DNA of 64,000 nucleotides from Pseudorhizobium flavum (GTDB taxonomy: Bacteria > Pseudomonadota > Alphaproteobacteria > Rhizobiales > Rhizobiaceae). This document shows, one piece after another, positions 8,866 to 17,179 of this stretch. The position numbers were made by a program, and so were the translations under genes. The stretch is from the NCBI RefSeq assembly GCF_902502825.2, contig NZ_LR723670.1, positions 2,108,001 to 2,172,000 of the forward strand, read 5' to 3'. Under the pieces are notes generated by a model. That model was not told the origin of the DNA and searched no databases. It saw only the letters and a list, made by a program, of their open reading frames with translations. Position 1 is the first letter of the stretch. Every line of letters starts with the position of its first letter.

Positions 8866-10806
8866 CTATTTCGAGCGGGTGGCGAACATCGGCCCACCGC
8901 GCCAGCGCGGGAAGCCGTAGCCATGGATCTCGACGAGGTCGATGTCGAAAGCCTGTCGGGCCACTCCTTCCGAGAGGATTGCGGCACCCTCCTCCGCCAT
9001 CTCCCCTACCAGGCATTCTGCGATTTTCTCGGCACACATGGCCGATTTGCCGTTGATCTGCGAAGACAGGAGGTCGGTCACCACTGTTGACGGCTGCGGC
9101 GTTCGGTCGCCTGGGGCATAGTCGTACCAGCCACCCCCGGTCTTCTGTCCCTTGCGCCCCGCTCGAACGAGGATATCGCCCAGGGTCTCTGGCACATCCT
9201 GCCCCGCTGCCCGTGCTCCTTCGCGCTGCAGGAATGCGATGTCCAGCCCGCCGAGGTCCTGAGCTTCGAACGGTCCCATTGCGAACCCGTAGGCGCGCAT
9301 GGCGGCATCGATTGCCTCGATCGCCACGCCCAGCCGCACCAGCGCCTCGGCGGAGGCGCGGTACCGCTTCAGGATGCGGTTGCCGATGAAGCCTTCGCAG
9401 ATGCCAGCCTGAACCGGGATCTTGCCGAGCATCCTTCCGAGCGCAAAGCCCGTGGCGACCACAGCAGGTGCCGTTTCCGGAACGGGCACGATCTCGAGCA
9501 GCTTCATCACATTGGCCGGGCTGAAGAAATGCAGGCCGATGAAACGTTCTGGATTCGGCAGGCCTTCGGCGATCAGTCGGGGATCGAGATAAGATGTATT
9601 GGTCGCCAGGACCGCGTCCGGCCGGCAGATCCGCCCCAGTTCGGCGAAAACCGCTCTTTTCACGCCGATCTCCTCGAACACCGCCTCGATGACGAGATCG
9701 GCATCGGCGAGAGCCGCATAATCCGTTGTGCCAGTGACCCTGGACAGTCTCTCGGCGGCGGTGTCCGGCGTCATACGGCCCCGCTTGACCGCTCCATCAT
9801 AGACGTTGCGGATGTTGGAGAGGCCTTTCTCTACCGCTTCGCCATCCCGTTCGACCAACACGACCGGGAGCCCCGCATCGCTCAGGGCGACGGCAATGCC
9901 CGCACCCATTGTGCCTCCCCCCACGACGCCGGCCAACCGGATCGGCAAAGGCTCTGCTGCAGCCAGATGAGAGGGGCGCCCGGCAGCGCGCTCTGCGAAG
10001 AACACATGACGCAAGGCCGCCGCCTGCTCCGAACTCCGAAGTTCCAGAAATGTCGCCCGCTCAAATGCCATGGCATCGGAAAAGTCAGCCTCTACGGCCT
10101 TCCGAAGACATGCGAGCGCTCGGAGCGGCGCAGCCTCGCCGCGCGCGCGCTTCGAGATTGCCTTCTCCTGCCTCTCCCAGAACTCTGGTTCGGGCACCTC
10201 GACAGGCCGTCGCGAGATAGGTAGTGGCAGTGGACGTTCGAGCGCCGCACGGGCAAAGGAGATGGCTTCAGTGCGCAGATCACCCGTGATGACGGCATCC
10301 ACGAGCCCAAGGGCGGCAGCCTTCGCCGCCTTCACCGGCTTGCCGCTGGTGACCAGCTCAACCGCAGCCTCGACGCCGGCAAGACGCGGTGTTCGGACCG
10401 TTCCGGATGCACCGGGAACAATGCCAAGGCCAACCTCGGGAAGCCCGACCGAGGCGCCGTCCAGTGCGATACGGAACCGGCACCCCATGGCGATCTCGAA
10501 CCCGCCGCCAAGGGCCGATCCATGGATTGCTGCGACCCACGGCTTTGCGGCACCTTCGATACAGTCGACCAGATCAGGAAGGTGTGGCGGCACCGGCGGC
10601 TTGCCGAACTCGGTCACGTCAGCACCGGCGATGAAGGTCCGTCCTTCGCAGATCAGCACCACGGCACGCACGGACGGATCGGCATCCAGGGCATCGACTG
10701 CATCCCAAAGCCCCTGTCGGAGCATCTGACCCAACGCATTGACGGGCGGATTGTTGACGGCGACGACGGCGATCTCGCCTTCGCGAGCGATGGTGACGAC
10801 AGACAT
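8866..10806 (-). CDS. Fused enoyl-CoA hydratase / 3-hydroxyacyl-CoA dehydrogenase (FadJ-like), short C terminus
   Basis: A bifunctional beta-oxidation enzyme of 646 residues. Residues 1-190 form a crotonase domain with the oxyanion-hole segments IAGADVTEF and GSALGGGFEIA. Residues 290-470 form the NAD-binding domain with GVVGGGTMGAGIA and the catalytic-type HFFSPANVMKLLEIV. The first C-terminal dehydrogenase domain follows. In the phenylacetate pathway it could supply both the PaaF hydratase and PaaH dehydrogenase steps, for which no separate genes are present. The protein stops soon after GYGFPRWRGGPMF, where family members usually continue for another 40-50 residues. It is last in the paaN-led operon, 1 nt after livF. 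Confidence 0.88.
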   Translation of the reverse strand: MSVVTIAREGEIAVVAVNNPPVNALGQMLRQGLWDAVDALDADPSVRAVVLICEGRTFIAGADVTEFGKPPVPPHLPDLVDCIEGAAKPWVAAIHGSALGGGFEIAMGCRFRIALDGASVGLPEVGLGIVPGASGTVRTPRLAGVEAAVELVTSGKPVKAAKAAALGLVDAVITGDLRTEAISFARAALERPLPLPISRRPVEVPEPEFWERQEKAISKRARGEAAPLRALACLRKAVEADFSDAMAFERATFLELRSSEQAAALRHVFFAERAAGRPSHLAAAEPLPIRLAGVVGGGTMGAGIAVALSDAGLPVVLVERDGEAVEKGLSNIRNVYDGAVKRGRMTPDTAAERLSRVTGTTDYAALADADLVIEAVFEEIGVKRAVFAELGRICRPDAVLATNTSYLDPRLIAEGLPNPERFIGLHFFSPANVMKLLEIVPVPETAPAVVATGFALGRMLGKIPVQAGICEGFIGNRILKRYRASAEALVRLGVAIEAIDAAMRAYGFAMGPFEAQDLGGLDIAFLQREGARAAGQDVPETLGDILVRAGRKGQKTGGGWYDYAPGDRTPQPSTVVTDLLSSQINGKSAMCAEKIAECLVGEMAEEGAAILSEGVARQAFDIDLVEIHGYGFPRWRGGPMFATRSK

Positions 10807-10807
10807 T

Positions 10808-11509
10808 TCATATTCCCAGATAGGCTTCGCGGATGCGCGGATCGGCGATCAGCTCTTCCGCCGCGCCCGACATGGTGATGCGGCCCGTTTCCATGACATA
10901 GCCGCGATCGGCGATCTTGAGCGCGCCGAAGGCGTTCTGCTCGACCAGGAGCACCGTGACGTCGAGAGCCTTCAATCCCTTGACCACATCGAAGATCTGG
11001 CTGACGATGATCGGCGCCAGCCCCATCGACGGTTCGTCGAGCAGAAGGCATGAGGGCCGACCCATCAATGCCCGCGCCATGGCGAGCATCTGCTGCTGCC
11101 CGCCCGAAAGGCCGCCTGCCGCCAGATTGCGCTTCTCCCGCAGGATCGGGAACATCTGGAAGGCGTCCTCCATGTCCTTCTCTACCCGGTCGTCGTTGAA
11201 CAGGAAGGCTCCGAGCCTCAGGTTCTCCTCGACGGTGAGATTGGTGAAGATCTGCCTCCCCTCGGGCGACTGCGCGAGACCACGGCGCAGCCGTTTGTAG
11301 GCCGGCACCGGCGTCAACGCCTCGCCGCGGAACGTGATCTGCCCCGCCGTCACCGGCTGGACGCCGGAAAGGCAGCGCAGAAGCGTGGTTTTTCCCGCCC
11401 CGTTGGCTCCTACGACCGTAACGATCTCGCCACTGTCGACGCTGAGGTCGATCCCGTGCAGCACCTCAATACGCCCATAGCGCGAACGCAAGCCCTCAAC
11501 GGTCAGCAT
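10808..11509 (-). CDS. livF: Liv-type (HAAT) ABC transporter ATPase, LivF family
   Basis: One of two cytoplasmic ATPases of a branched-chain amino acid-type transporter, 233 residues. Walker A is GANGAGKTT at about 34-42, the characteristic LivF segment is AQSPEGRQIF, the signature is LSGGQQQ and Walker B is CLLLDEPSMGLAP. Its start overlaps the end of livG by 14 nt, and its stop lies just before the FadJ-like gene. Because the transporter is embedded between paaN and a beta-oxidation gene, its cargo is more likely phenylacetate or a related aromatic acid than Leu/Ile/Val. The family name is certain, the substrate is not. Confidence 0.9.
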   Translation of the reverse strand: MLTVEGLRSRYGRIEVLHGIDLSVDSGEIVTVVGANGAGKTTLLRCLSGVQPVTAGQITFRGEALTPVPAYKRLRRGLAQSPEGRQIFTNLTVEENLRLGAFLFNDDRVEKDMEDAFQMFPILREKRNLAAGGLSGGQQQMLAMARALMGRPSCLLLDEPSMGLAPIIVSQIFDVVKGLKALDVTVLLVEQNAFGALKIADRGYVMETGRITMSGAAEELIADPRIREAYLGI

Positions 11510-12287
11510 GTTCAGCTCCCAGATAAGCGGCGATCACAGCCGGATCCTTGCTGACCGTGGCCGGGTCACCCTCGGCGATCTTTTCGCCATGATCCAGAAC
11601 AACAATATGATTGGAAATCCGCATGACCATCTTCATGTCGTGTTCGACCAGCAAGATGGCGACGCCCGAGGCCGCCACCTCGGCAACCAGATGGTCGATC
11701 TCTGCGGTTTCCACGGCGTTGCAGCCGGCTGCTGGCTCGTCCAGCAGAAGTATCTTGGGGTTCAACGCCAGGGCGCGGGCAATCTCCAGTCGCTTCAGCG
11801 AGCCATAGGAGAGGTTTCCCGCCTCGCGTTCCGCGGCCCGCTCCAGCCCGACCCGGCCAAGCAGCGCCATCGCACCCTCCCGAGCGGCTTCCGCCCGGCG
11901 GCGGGAGGCAGGCAGACCCAGCATGTCCGCCAGAATCGATCCCTTCTCCTGAAGGTGGTAGCCGGTCACGGCATTGTCCAGGACGGACATCGACTGGAAG
12001 ATTTGCAGGTTCTGGAAGGTGCGGCTCATGCCGCGGCGGGCAAGCAGATGCGGCTCCATTCCCGTGACATCCTCGCCATTGAGCACCACGCGACCACTGC
12101 CGGCCTGATAGATGCCCGAGATCATGTTGAAGAGCGTCGTCTTGCCGGCACCGTTCGGCCCGATCACCGAAACGATCTCTCCGGGCTTCACCTGGAAGCT
12201 GACGTCGTTGACGGCCTTCAAGCCACCGAAGGTGATCCCGAGACCCTCGACGGACAGGAGCGTCGTCTGGCTATCGCGGTCGCTCAT
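11496..12287 (-). CDS. livG: Liv-type (HAAT) ABC transporter ATPase, LivG family
   Basis: The partner ATPase, 263 residues. Walker A is GPNGAGKTT at about 43-51, with the LivG-typical MSRTFQNLQIF, the signature LSYGSLKRLEIARAL and Walker B ILLLDEPAAG. The signature has Y in place of the second residue, as is usual in LivG. The LivG-specific C terminus GEKIAEGDPATVSKDPAVIAAYLG is complete. It overlaps livM by 4 nt (ATGA) and livF by 14 nt, so translation is coupled. Confidence 0.9.
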   Translation of the reverse strand: MSDRDSQTTLLSVEGLGITFGGLKAVNDVSFQVKPGEIVSVIGPNGAGKTTLFNMISGIYQAGSGRVVLNGEDVTGMEPHLLARRGMSRTFQNLQIFQSMSVLDNAVTGYHLQEKGSILADMLGLPASRRRAEAAREGAMALLGRVGLERAAEREAGNLSYGSLKRLEIARALALNPKILLLDEPAAGCNAVETAEIDHLVAEVAASGVAILLVEHDMKMVMRISNHIVVLDHGEKIAEGDPATVSKDPAVIAAYLGAEHADR

Positions 12288-13240
12288 TCACCCGTCCCCC
12301 TCAGCTTGCGCAGAATCGAGGGCAGAAGCCCCTCGCGCAGGAAGATCATTACCAGCATCATCACCAGACCCAGCACCAGTTGCTCGTATTCGGCAAACAC
12401 CGTCAGGACCTGCGGAAGCAGCGTCAGTATGCCTGCGCCGAAAATCGCGCCAAGAACCGAGCCGACGCCCCCAAGAACCGCCATCGTGACCATCTCGATC
12501 GAATGCATGAACCCCGCGACATCGGGCGTGATGAACTTGTTCTGCAGCGCCAGAAGCGAGCCGGAAACCGAGGCATAGACGGCGGAGACAACGAAGGCGT
12601 TGAGCTTCATCCGGGCGACGTCGACACCAACCGTTCGCGCCGCGATCTCGGACCCGTGCAGCGCCCTCAGCGCGCGCCCTGTCGGGCTGTTGTAGAGGTT
12701 GAGCGCGAGCCAGGCGCCGAGGAGCAGGCAGAGACCGGAGAAGAAATACCAGAACTCGCCGTTCGTGAGGTCCAGTCCGAAATCCTTCAGCAGTCCGCGC
12801 AGACCGAGATCGGCCACGTCGATCCCGTCAGGCCCGCCGGTCAGTTCCCGCTCGTTGTTGAGCACCATCGACACGAGAATGCCGAAGCCGAGCGAGGCGA
12901 CGGCCAGATAATAGCCCTTCAGCCGGAGGATCGGCCGGCCGACCAACCACGCGAGAACCGCAGAGATGACCGCGCCCAGCACGACCGCGAAGGCCGGGTG
13001 GATCCCAAGATGGACCGGCGCGAGCGCACAGGCATAGGCGCCGATACCCGCAAACCCGGCGTGACCGAGGCTGATCTGGCCCGCATATCCGGTCAGGATC
13101 ACGATACCCGTGACCGCAAGCCCGTTCACGAAGATCAGTGCCCCGACACGGTAGTAATAGCCGGAGGGAAAGAAGAATGGCGTCAGCGCGATCAGCACGG
13201 CAAGCGTGAGGAGGGTCGCCTGTTTGGGTGTCAGCTTCAT
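12284..13240 (-). CDS. livM: Liv-type (HAAT) ABC transporter permease, LivM family
   Basis: An inner-membrane permease of 318 residues with about ten hydrophobic segments and the LivM hallmark GYAGQISLGHAGFAGIGAY near residues 51-69. The frame stays open far upstream through livH, but that part is out-of-frame shadow. ATG 13240 (MKLTPKQ) was chosen because it begins just after the livH stop and gives the usual length. It lies 2 nt downstream of livH and overlaps livG by 4 nt. Confidence 0.9.
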   Translation of the reverse strand: MKLTPKQATLLTLAVLIALTPFFFPSGYYYRVGALIFVNGLAVTGIVILTGYAGQISLGHAGFAGIGAYACALAPVHLGIHPAFAVVLGAVISAVLAWLVGRPILRLKGYYLAVASLGFGILVSMVLNNERELTGGPDGIDVADLGLRGLLKDFGLDLTNGEFWYFFSGLCLLLGAWLALNLYNSPTGRALRALHGSEIAARTVGVDVARMKLNAFVVSAVYASVSGSLLALQNKFITPDVAGFMHSIEMVTMAVLGGVGSVLGAIFGAGILTLLPQVLTVFAEYEQLVLGLVMMLVMIFLREGLLPSILRKLRGTGE

Positions 13241-13242
13241 GG

Positions 13243-14115
13243 TTACACCCGTTGCGTCGCCTGGCGTCCAAAGAGACCATGCGGCAGAAAGAACAGCACC
13301 AGCAGGATCACGATGAACGCAGCCGCGTCCTTGTATTGCGAGGACAGGTATCCGGCGGTCAGCGCCTCGATCAGGCCGATGAGAAAGCCGCCGACCAGCG
13401 CACCCTTGGGGTTGCCCATGCCGCCCAGCATCGCACCGGCGAAGCCTTTCAGGGCAAAACCGATCCCGACACTGTAGGCAGTCAGCGTAATCGGGGTCGC
13501 AAGCACACCGGCCAGGGCACCGATCGCGGCAGACAGCGCGAAGGAAAGGGTCATAACGAAATTCGTGTTGATCCCCACCAATTGGGCGGCCAGCCTGTTG
13601 TTGGATGTAGCTAGCACCGCGCGACCGAGGAGCGTGCGGGTAAAGAAGACCCACAAGCCTGCGAAGATCACGAGTGCGCCGCCAATCACCCAGAGGCTCT
13701 GGGGTAGGATCGTCGCGCCGCCGATCCGGAGCGGTTCGTCGCCGGAGAAGGCCGGGAACGTGTGAATCTGCTTGTCGAAGATCAGCTGCGCGCCGCCCTG
13801 AATGAAGATGGAGGCGCCGATGGTGATGATGATCAGCGAGACGACAGGCGCGCCGCGCGCCGGCTCGATCGCCAGCTTGTTGATCGCAACGCCAAGCGCC
13901 GCCGTCGCCACTATGGCGATCAGCGCAGCAAGCGGCAGGGGCAGGCCCGCCGCATAGGCGAACCAGGTGATCATGCCGCCCAGCATGACGAACTCGCCCT
14001 GCGCGAAGTTCACCACATCGGAAGCGTTGTAGATGAGCGTGAAGCCGAGCGCGACGAGCGCGTAGACCGCGCCGACCGTCACGCCGGAGAAAAGGAATTG
14101 CAGAAGCTCCGACAT
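13243..14115 (-). CDS. livH: Liv-type (HAAT) ABC transporter permease, LivH family
   Basis: An inner-membrane permease of 290 residues beginning MSELLQFLFSGVTVGAVYALVALG, with the LivH signatures GFTLIYNASDVVNFAQGEFVMLG near 25-47 and GFALKGFAGAMLGGMGNPKGALVGG near the C-terminal third. It pairs with LivM. A 120-base gap containing a strong hairpin separates it from the upstream binding-protein gene. ATG 14115 gives the typical length. Confidence 0.9.
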   Translation of the reverse strand: MSELLQFLFSGVTVGAVYALVALGFTLIYNASDVVNFAQGEFVMLGGMITWFAYAAGLPLPLAALIAIVATAALGVAINKLAIEPARGAPVVSLIIITIGASIFIQGGAQLIFDKQIHTFPAFSGDEPLRIGGATILPQSLWVIGGALVIFAGLWVFFTRTLLGRAVLATSNNRLAAQLVGINTNFVMTLSFALSAAIGALAGVLATPITLTAYSVGIGFALKGFAGAMLGGMGNPKGALVGGFLIGLIEALTAGYLSSQYKDAAAFIVILLVLFFLPHGLFGRQATQRV

Positions 14116-14198
14116 GAGGCTCTCCGGCTCGGATAGGTGTCGCAGGGTTGCACTTGGCCGGTCCGGCAGAGCCGGGCGCGGCCGTCACGATGGCATGA

Positions 14199-14224
14199 GA
14201 GCCGGGTCGCGGCGGACCCGGCTC
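14199..14224 (-). other. Stable hairpin between the binding-protein gene and livH
   Basis: A perfect 10-bp inverted repeat, GAGCCGGGTC at 14199-14208 and GACCCGGCTC at 14215-14224, with a 6-nt loop. It starts about 11 nt after the stop of the binding-protein gene. There is no T-run, so it resembles the mRNA-stabilising hairpin seen between aapJ and aapQ rather than a full terminator. Confidence 0.6.
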
Positions 14225-14235
14225 CGGTCAGGCAA

Positions 14236-15381
14236 TCATTCCACCAGGGCCCACTTACCGTCCTTGATCTCCAGCATGCGGAACGCCGACAGGTCGAGAC
14301 CCAGGTGATCCTCGGGAGAGAAGGTGTAGGTACCGGTCGTGCCAGCGAGGCCGGAGGTGGACTCGATCGCGTCGCGGATTACGGCCGGCTCGGCCGATCC
14401 TGCACGCTTCAAGGCATCCGTGAGAATGAGGAAGGCATCGCGGGCATAGCCGCCGAACGTGCTGACCGGCGCCTTGAACTTGTCCTCGTACGCTGTCTTG
14501 TAGGTCGTGACGACCGGCTTCTGGGCATCATCATCCGCGAGCAGGCCGGCAACCAGAAGCGCCGTGCCGGGAAGACGCACGCCTTCTGCCGCGTCGGCAC
14601 CGGCGAGCTCGATGAAGCCGTCGGATGCCACGCCGTGTGACTGGTAGAGCGGCAGGTCGATTGCGAGCTGCTTGTAGTTGCGGGTCACGATGGACGGGCC
14701 CTGGCCGAAACCGGGGTTAAGGACTGCCTGCACGCCTTCGGCACCCTTGATCTTGGTGAGCTGCGCCGTCATGTCGGCATCCTTGGGATCATAGGTCTCG
14801 TCGGCGACGATCTCGATGCCGTAATCTCCGACGACCGACTTGCACTGTGCCTGCATCGAGGCGCCGAAGCCGTCGGTGCCGGAAATCATGCCGACCTTGG
14901 TGTAGCCCTGCTTCTTCATGTCCTCGAAGATCTTCTGGCAGGCCATCCGGTCGGTATGGGGGGTCTTGAAGGTAAACGGCTTCACCGGGTCGATGATGTC
15001 GATCGCGCCGGCCAGCGAGATGAACGGGATCTCGGCATCCTCGGTCACCGAAAGGATCGACATGGACGTGCCGGTCGTGGTGCCGCCGATGATGGCAACG
15101 ACCTCGTCATCCTCGACGAGACGTGTGGCAAAGGTACGTGCCTTGTTCGGATCTCCGCCGTCGTCGTAGAGCACCAGCTTGATTTCCTCGCCATTGATGC
15201 CGCCGGCGGCATTCAGTTCCTCGACGAGCATTTCAAGCGTCTTCGCCTCCGGGTCGCCCAGGAAGGCGGCAGGTCCCGTCGCCGAAACGCTGGCACCGAT
15301 GCGGACCTCGGCCTGAGCGGCCGGTGACAGGCCGAGGCCGGCCAGAAGTACGAGTGCGGTAGTGGTCAGAGCCATTTTCAT
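14236..15381 (-). CDS. Liv-type periplasmic substrate-binding protein in the paa cluster
   Basis: A type I periplasmic binding protein of 381 residues. A signal peptide (MKMALTTTALVLLAGLGLSP) probably ends at AQA/EV near residue 24. The mature start VRIGASVSATGPAAFLGDPE is typical of the Peripla_BP_6 family, followed by NAAGGINGE and ISGTDGFGAS. The start has a GAGGAGGAG ribosome site. It follows paaN by 36 nt and heads the livHMGF genes, so the operon context points to uptake of phenylacetate or a related aromatic acid. The ligand cannot be deduced from sequence. Confidence 0.88.
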   Translation of the reverse strand: MKMALTTTALVLLAGLGLSPAAQAEVRIGASVSATGPAAFLGDPEAKTLEMLVEELNAAGGINGEEIKLVLYDDGGDPNKARTFATRLVEDDEVVAIIGGTTTGTSMSILSVTEDAEIPFISLAGAIDIIDPVKPFTFKTPHTDRMACQKIFEDMKKQGYTKVGMISGTDGFGASMQAQCKSVVGDYGIEIVADETYDPKDADMTAQLTKIKGAEGVQAVLNPGFGQGPSIVTRNYKQLAIDLPLYQSHGVASDGFIELAGADAAEGVRLPGTALLVAGLLADDDAQKPVVTTYKTAYEDKFKAPVSTFGGYARDAFLILTDALKRAGSAEPAVIRDAIESTSGLAGTTGTYTFSPEDHLGLDLSAFRMLEIKDGKWALVE

Positions 15382-15417
15382 TCTACTCTCCTCCTCGAGA
15401 ATGATGCGATAATGATA

Positions 15418-17067
15418 TCAGGAAGTGACGGTCCGCCGCCACATGACGCGGCGGAACCGGGTTGCGACAAAAGCGGTGTCCGTCAGGCTCGCATTGCCTG
15501 CCGGATTGGCGCCCGTGACGTGGAAGTCGCTGAAGGCAGCGGACTGGTTGACGAAGATGTTGCCGGTCAGGTTGATTGACAGGTTGACGCCCGCTGCCGT
15601 GAAGGCTGCGATGGCGCGCCCGATGCGGTCCTCGTCGGTATCGTAGAGTGCAGCCGTGATAGCCCCCTTGCGCGCGGCAAGGTCGGCCGCCCGCCCGATG
15701 CCGTCATCGGCATCCTTCGTGGCGACGAGGAAGGCTACCGGTCCGAAACATTCGGACTCAGCGAGCGCGTCACCGGCGTCGACGGCCATCAGCAGCGGTG
15801 TGGCGGTGCGTCCCTCGGCCAAGGCACCAGAATTGCGGATCACCCGGCCCCTTGCACGGATGCTGTCGCGCCGGGCAAGCGTTGCCGGATTGGCAACAGC
15901 GCCGCAGACGCCTGCCGTCCGCGCCGGATCGTCCAGCAAGGCGTCAATCGCCTTGCCGATGCCATCCGCCACGCTGTCGAAGCTCAGATGCCCCTTGTCG
16001 GTGTCGATCCCGTCGACAGAAATGTAGATGTTCTGCGGCGCCGTGCACATCTGCCCGGAATAGAGCGACAGGGAGAAGGCGAGGTTCGCACACATGCCGT
16101 CGAAGTCGTCCGTCGCGGCGATGACGACGCTGTTGACGCCCGCCTCTTCGGTGAAGAGCTGCGCCTGTCGCGCATTCTCCCGCAGCCAGCCGCCGAACTG
16201 GTTGGAGCCCGTATAGTCGATTAGCTTGACGGCCGGATCGGTGGCCAGTTCCGTGGTGATCTCCGCGCCCGGCGCATCCACGGCCAGCAGCACAGCGTCC
16301 ATGGGCAGGCCTTCTTCGGCCAACACCTCGCGGGCAACGCGCACCGTCAGCGCCATCGGCAGGATGGCGGCCGGATGCGGTTTGACGATGACGGGATTAC
16401 CTGTGGCGAGGCTTGCAAACAGGCCGGGATAACTGTTCCAGGTCGGAAAGGTGTTGCAGCCTATGGTCAGGGCGACACCGGCGGGAACCAGCGTCCAGTG
16501 CTTTTCGAGAATGATCGGCGCGGCCTTCCCTTGCGGCTTTTCCCAGCGGGCCTCAGTCGGAAAACGGATCATCTCCTCCCAGGCCATTGCCACCGCTTCC
16601 AGACCTCGATCCTGGGCATGGGGACCTCCGGCCTGGAACGCCATCGCAAAGGCCTGTCCGGTCGTATGCTGGGTCGCATGACCAATCAGGAAGCTCATCC
16701 GGTTCAGGCGGTGGAGGATCTCCAGGCAGACGCCGACGCGCGACTCGATCCCGGCCGCAGCCAGTGCCGGCGCTGCATTCTTTGCCGCTGCAATCAGTGT
16801 GGCCGGCTCACAGGCGGGATAAGTAATGCCGAGTTCGGGGCCGAAGGGGGAAACTTCCGCGCCTCGCCGAGACGATTCGGGATGGCCGGCGAGTTGGAAG
16901 AGCTGACCCTGCAGCGCTGCAAACGCGGCCTCGCCGTCTGCCTTGGCCGTCTCGCCATAGTTCTTGCTGCTGGGGACCTCCGGATATGGGGTCCAGTAGC
17001 TGCGCTCGTGCAGCGCCGTGACGGCACGCTCCAGAAGCGCGCTATGGCGGCTGAACAGATCGGTCAT
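15418..17067 (-). CDS. paaN: Phenylacetate degradation protein PaaN (aldehyde dehydrogenase family)
   Basis: A 549-residue aldehyde dehydrogenase of the PaaN family, which lacks the MaoC hydratase domain found in PaaZ. The likely catalytic Cys341 is in YSGQMCTAPQN and the general base in FTEEAGVNS near 306-313. A long N-terminal region of about 180 residues is characteristic of the family. It could oxidise the ring-cleavage semialdehyde or another aldehyde. This cluster also holds a full PaaZ fusion, so the role may be accessory. It is first in its leftward operon and divergent from paaG across a palindromic operator. Confidence 0.87.
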   Translation of the reverse strand: MTDLFSRHSALLERAVTALHERSYWTPYPEVPSSKNYGETAKADGEAAFAALQGQLFQLAGHPESSRRGAEVSPFGPELGITYPACEPATLIAAAKNAAPALAAAGIESRVGVCLEILHRLNRMSFLIGHATQHTTGQAFAMAFQAGGPHAQDRGLEAVAMAWEEMIRFPTEARWEKPQGKAAPIILEKHWTLVPAGVALTIGCNTFPTWNSYPGLFASLATGNPVIVKPHPAAILPMALTVRVAREVLAEEGLPMDAVLLAVDAPGAEITTELATDPAVKLIDYTGSNQFGGWLRENARQAQLFTEEAGVNSVVIAATDDFDGMCANLAFSLSLYSGQMCTAPQNIYISVDGIDTDKGHLSFDSVADGIGKAIDALLDDPARTAGVCGAVANPATLARRDSIRARGRVIRNSGALAEGRTATPLLMAVDAGDALAESECFGPVAFLVATKDADDGIGRAADLAARKGAITAALYDTDEDRIGRAIAAFTAAGVNLSINLTGNIFVNQSAAFSDFHVTGANPAGNASLTDTAFVATRFRRVMWRRTVTS

Positions 17068-17104
17068 GGCATTCTCCCAACCCGGGCTCCTCCCCGGTCG
17101 CCTT

Positions 17105-17127
17105 TATAATTGACCGACCGGTCGGAC
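17105..17127. promoter_or_regulatory. paaN/paaG divergent promoter with palindromic (probable PaaR) operator
   Basis: A perfect 12-nt palindrome CCGACCGGTCGG lies at 17114-17125, directly after TATAAT at 17105-17110, a good -10 box for paaG. On the opposite strand TTGCAT (17130-17135) and a TTATAA-like box flank the palindrome, which would place it inside the paaN promoter. The 16-mer TTGACCGACCGGTCGG recurs with one change upstream of pcaF. TetR-family regulators of aromatic and acyl-CoA catabolism often bind such sites, and the tetR gene of this cluster is the obvious candidate. Confidence 0.65.
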
Positions 17128-17179
17128 TATGCAACAAGAATCTTCAGGAGCCGCCGGGAGATGCGGCAGGGAGATAGAG

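Noticed and set aside
12284..14188. One long leftward frame of about 634 codons covering livM and livH
   Set aside because: Only the last 318 codons read as a permease; the rest is out of frame over livH and reads as Arg/Pro-rich shadow. The real livM starts at ATG 13240.
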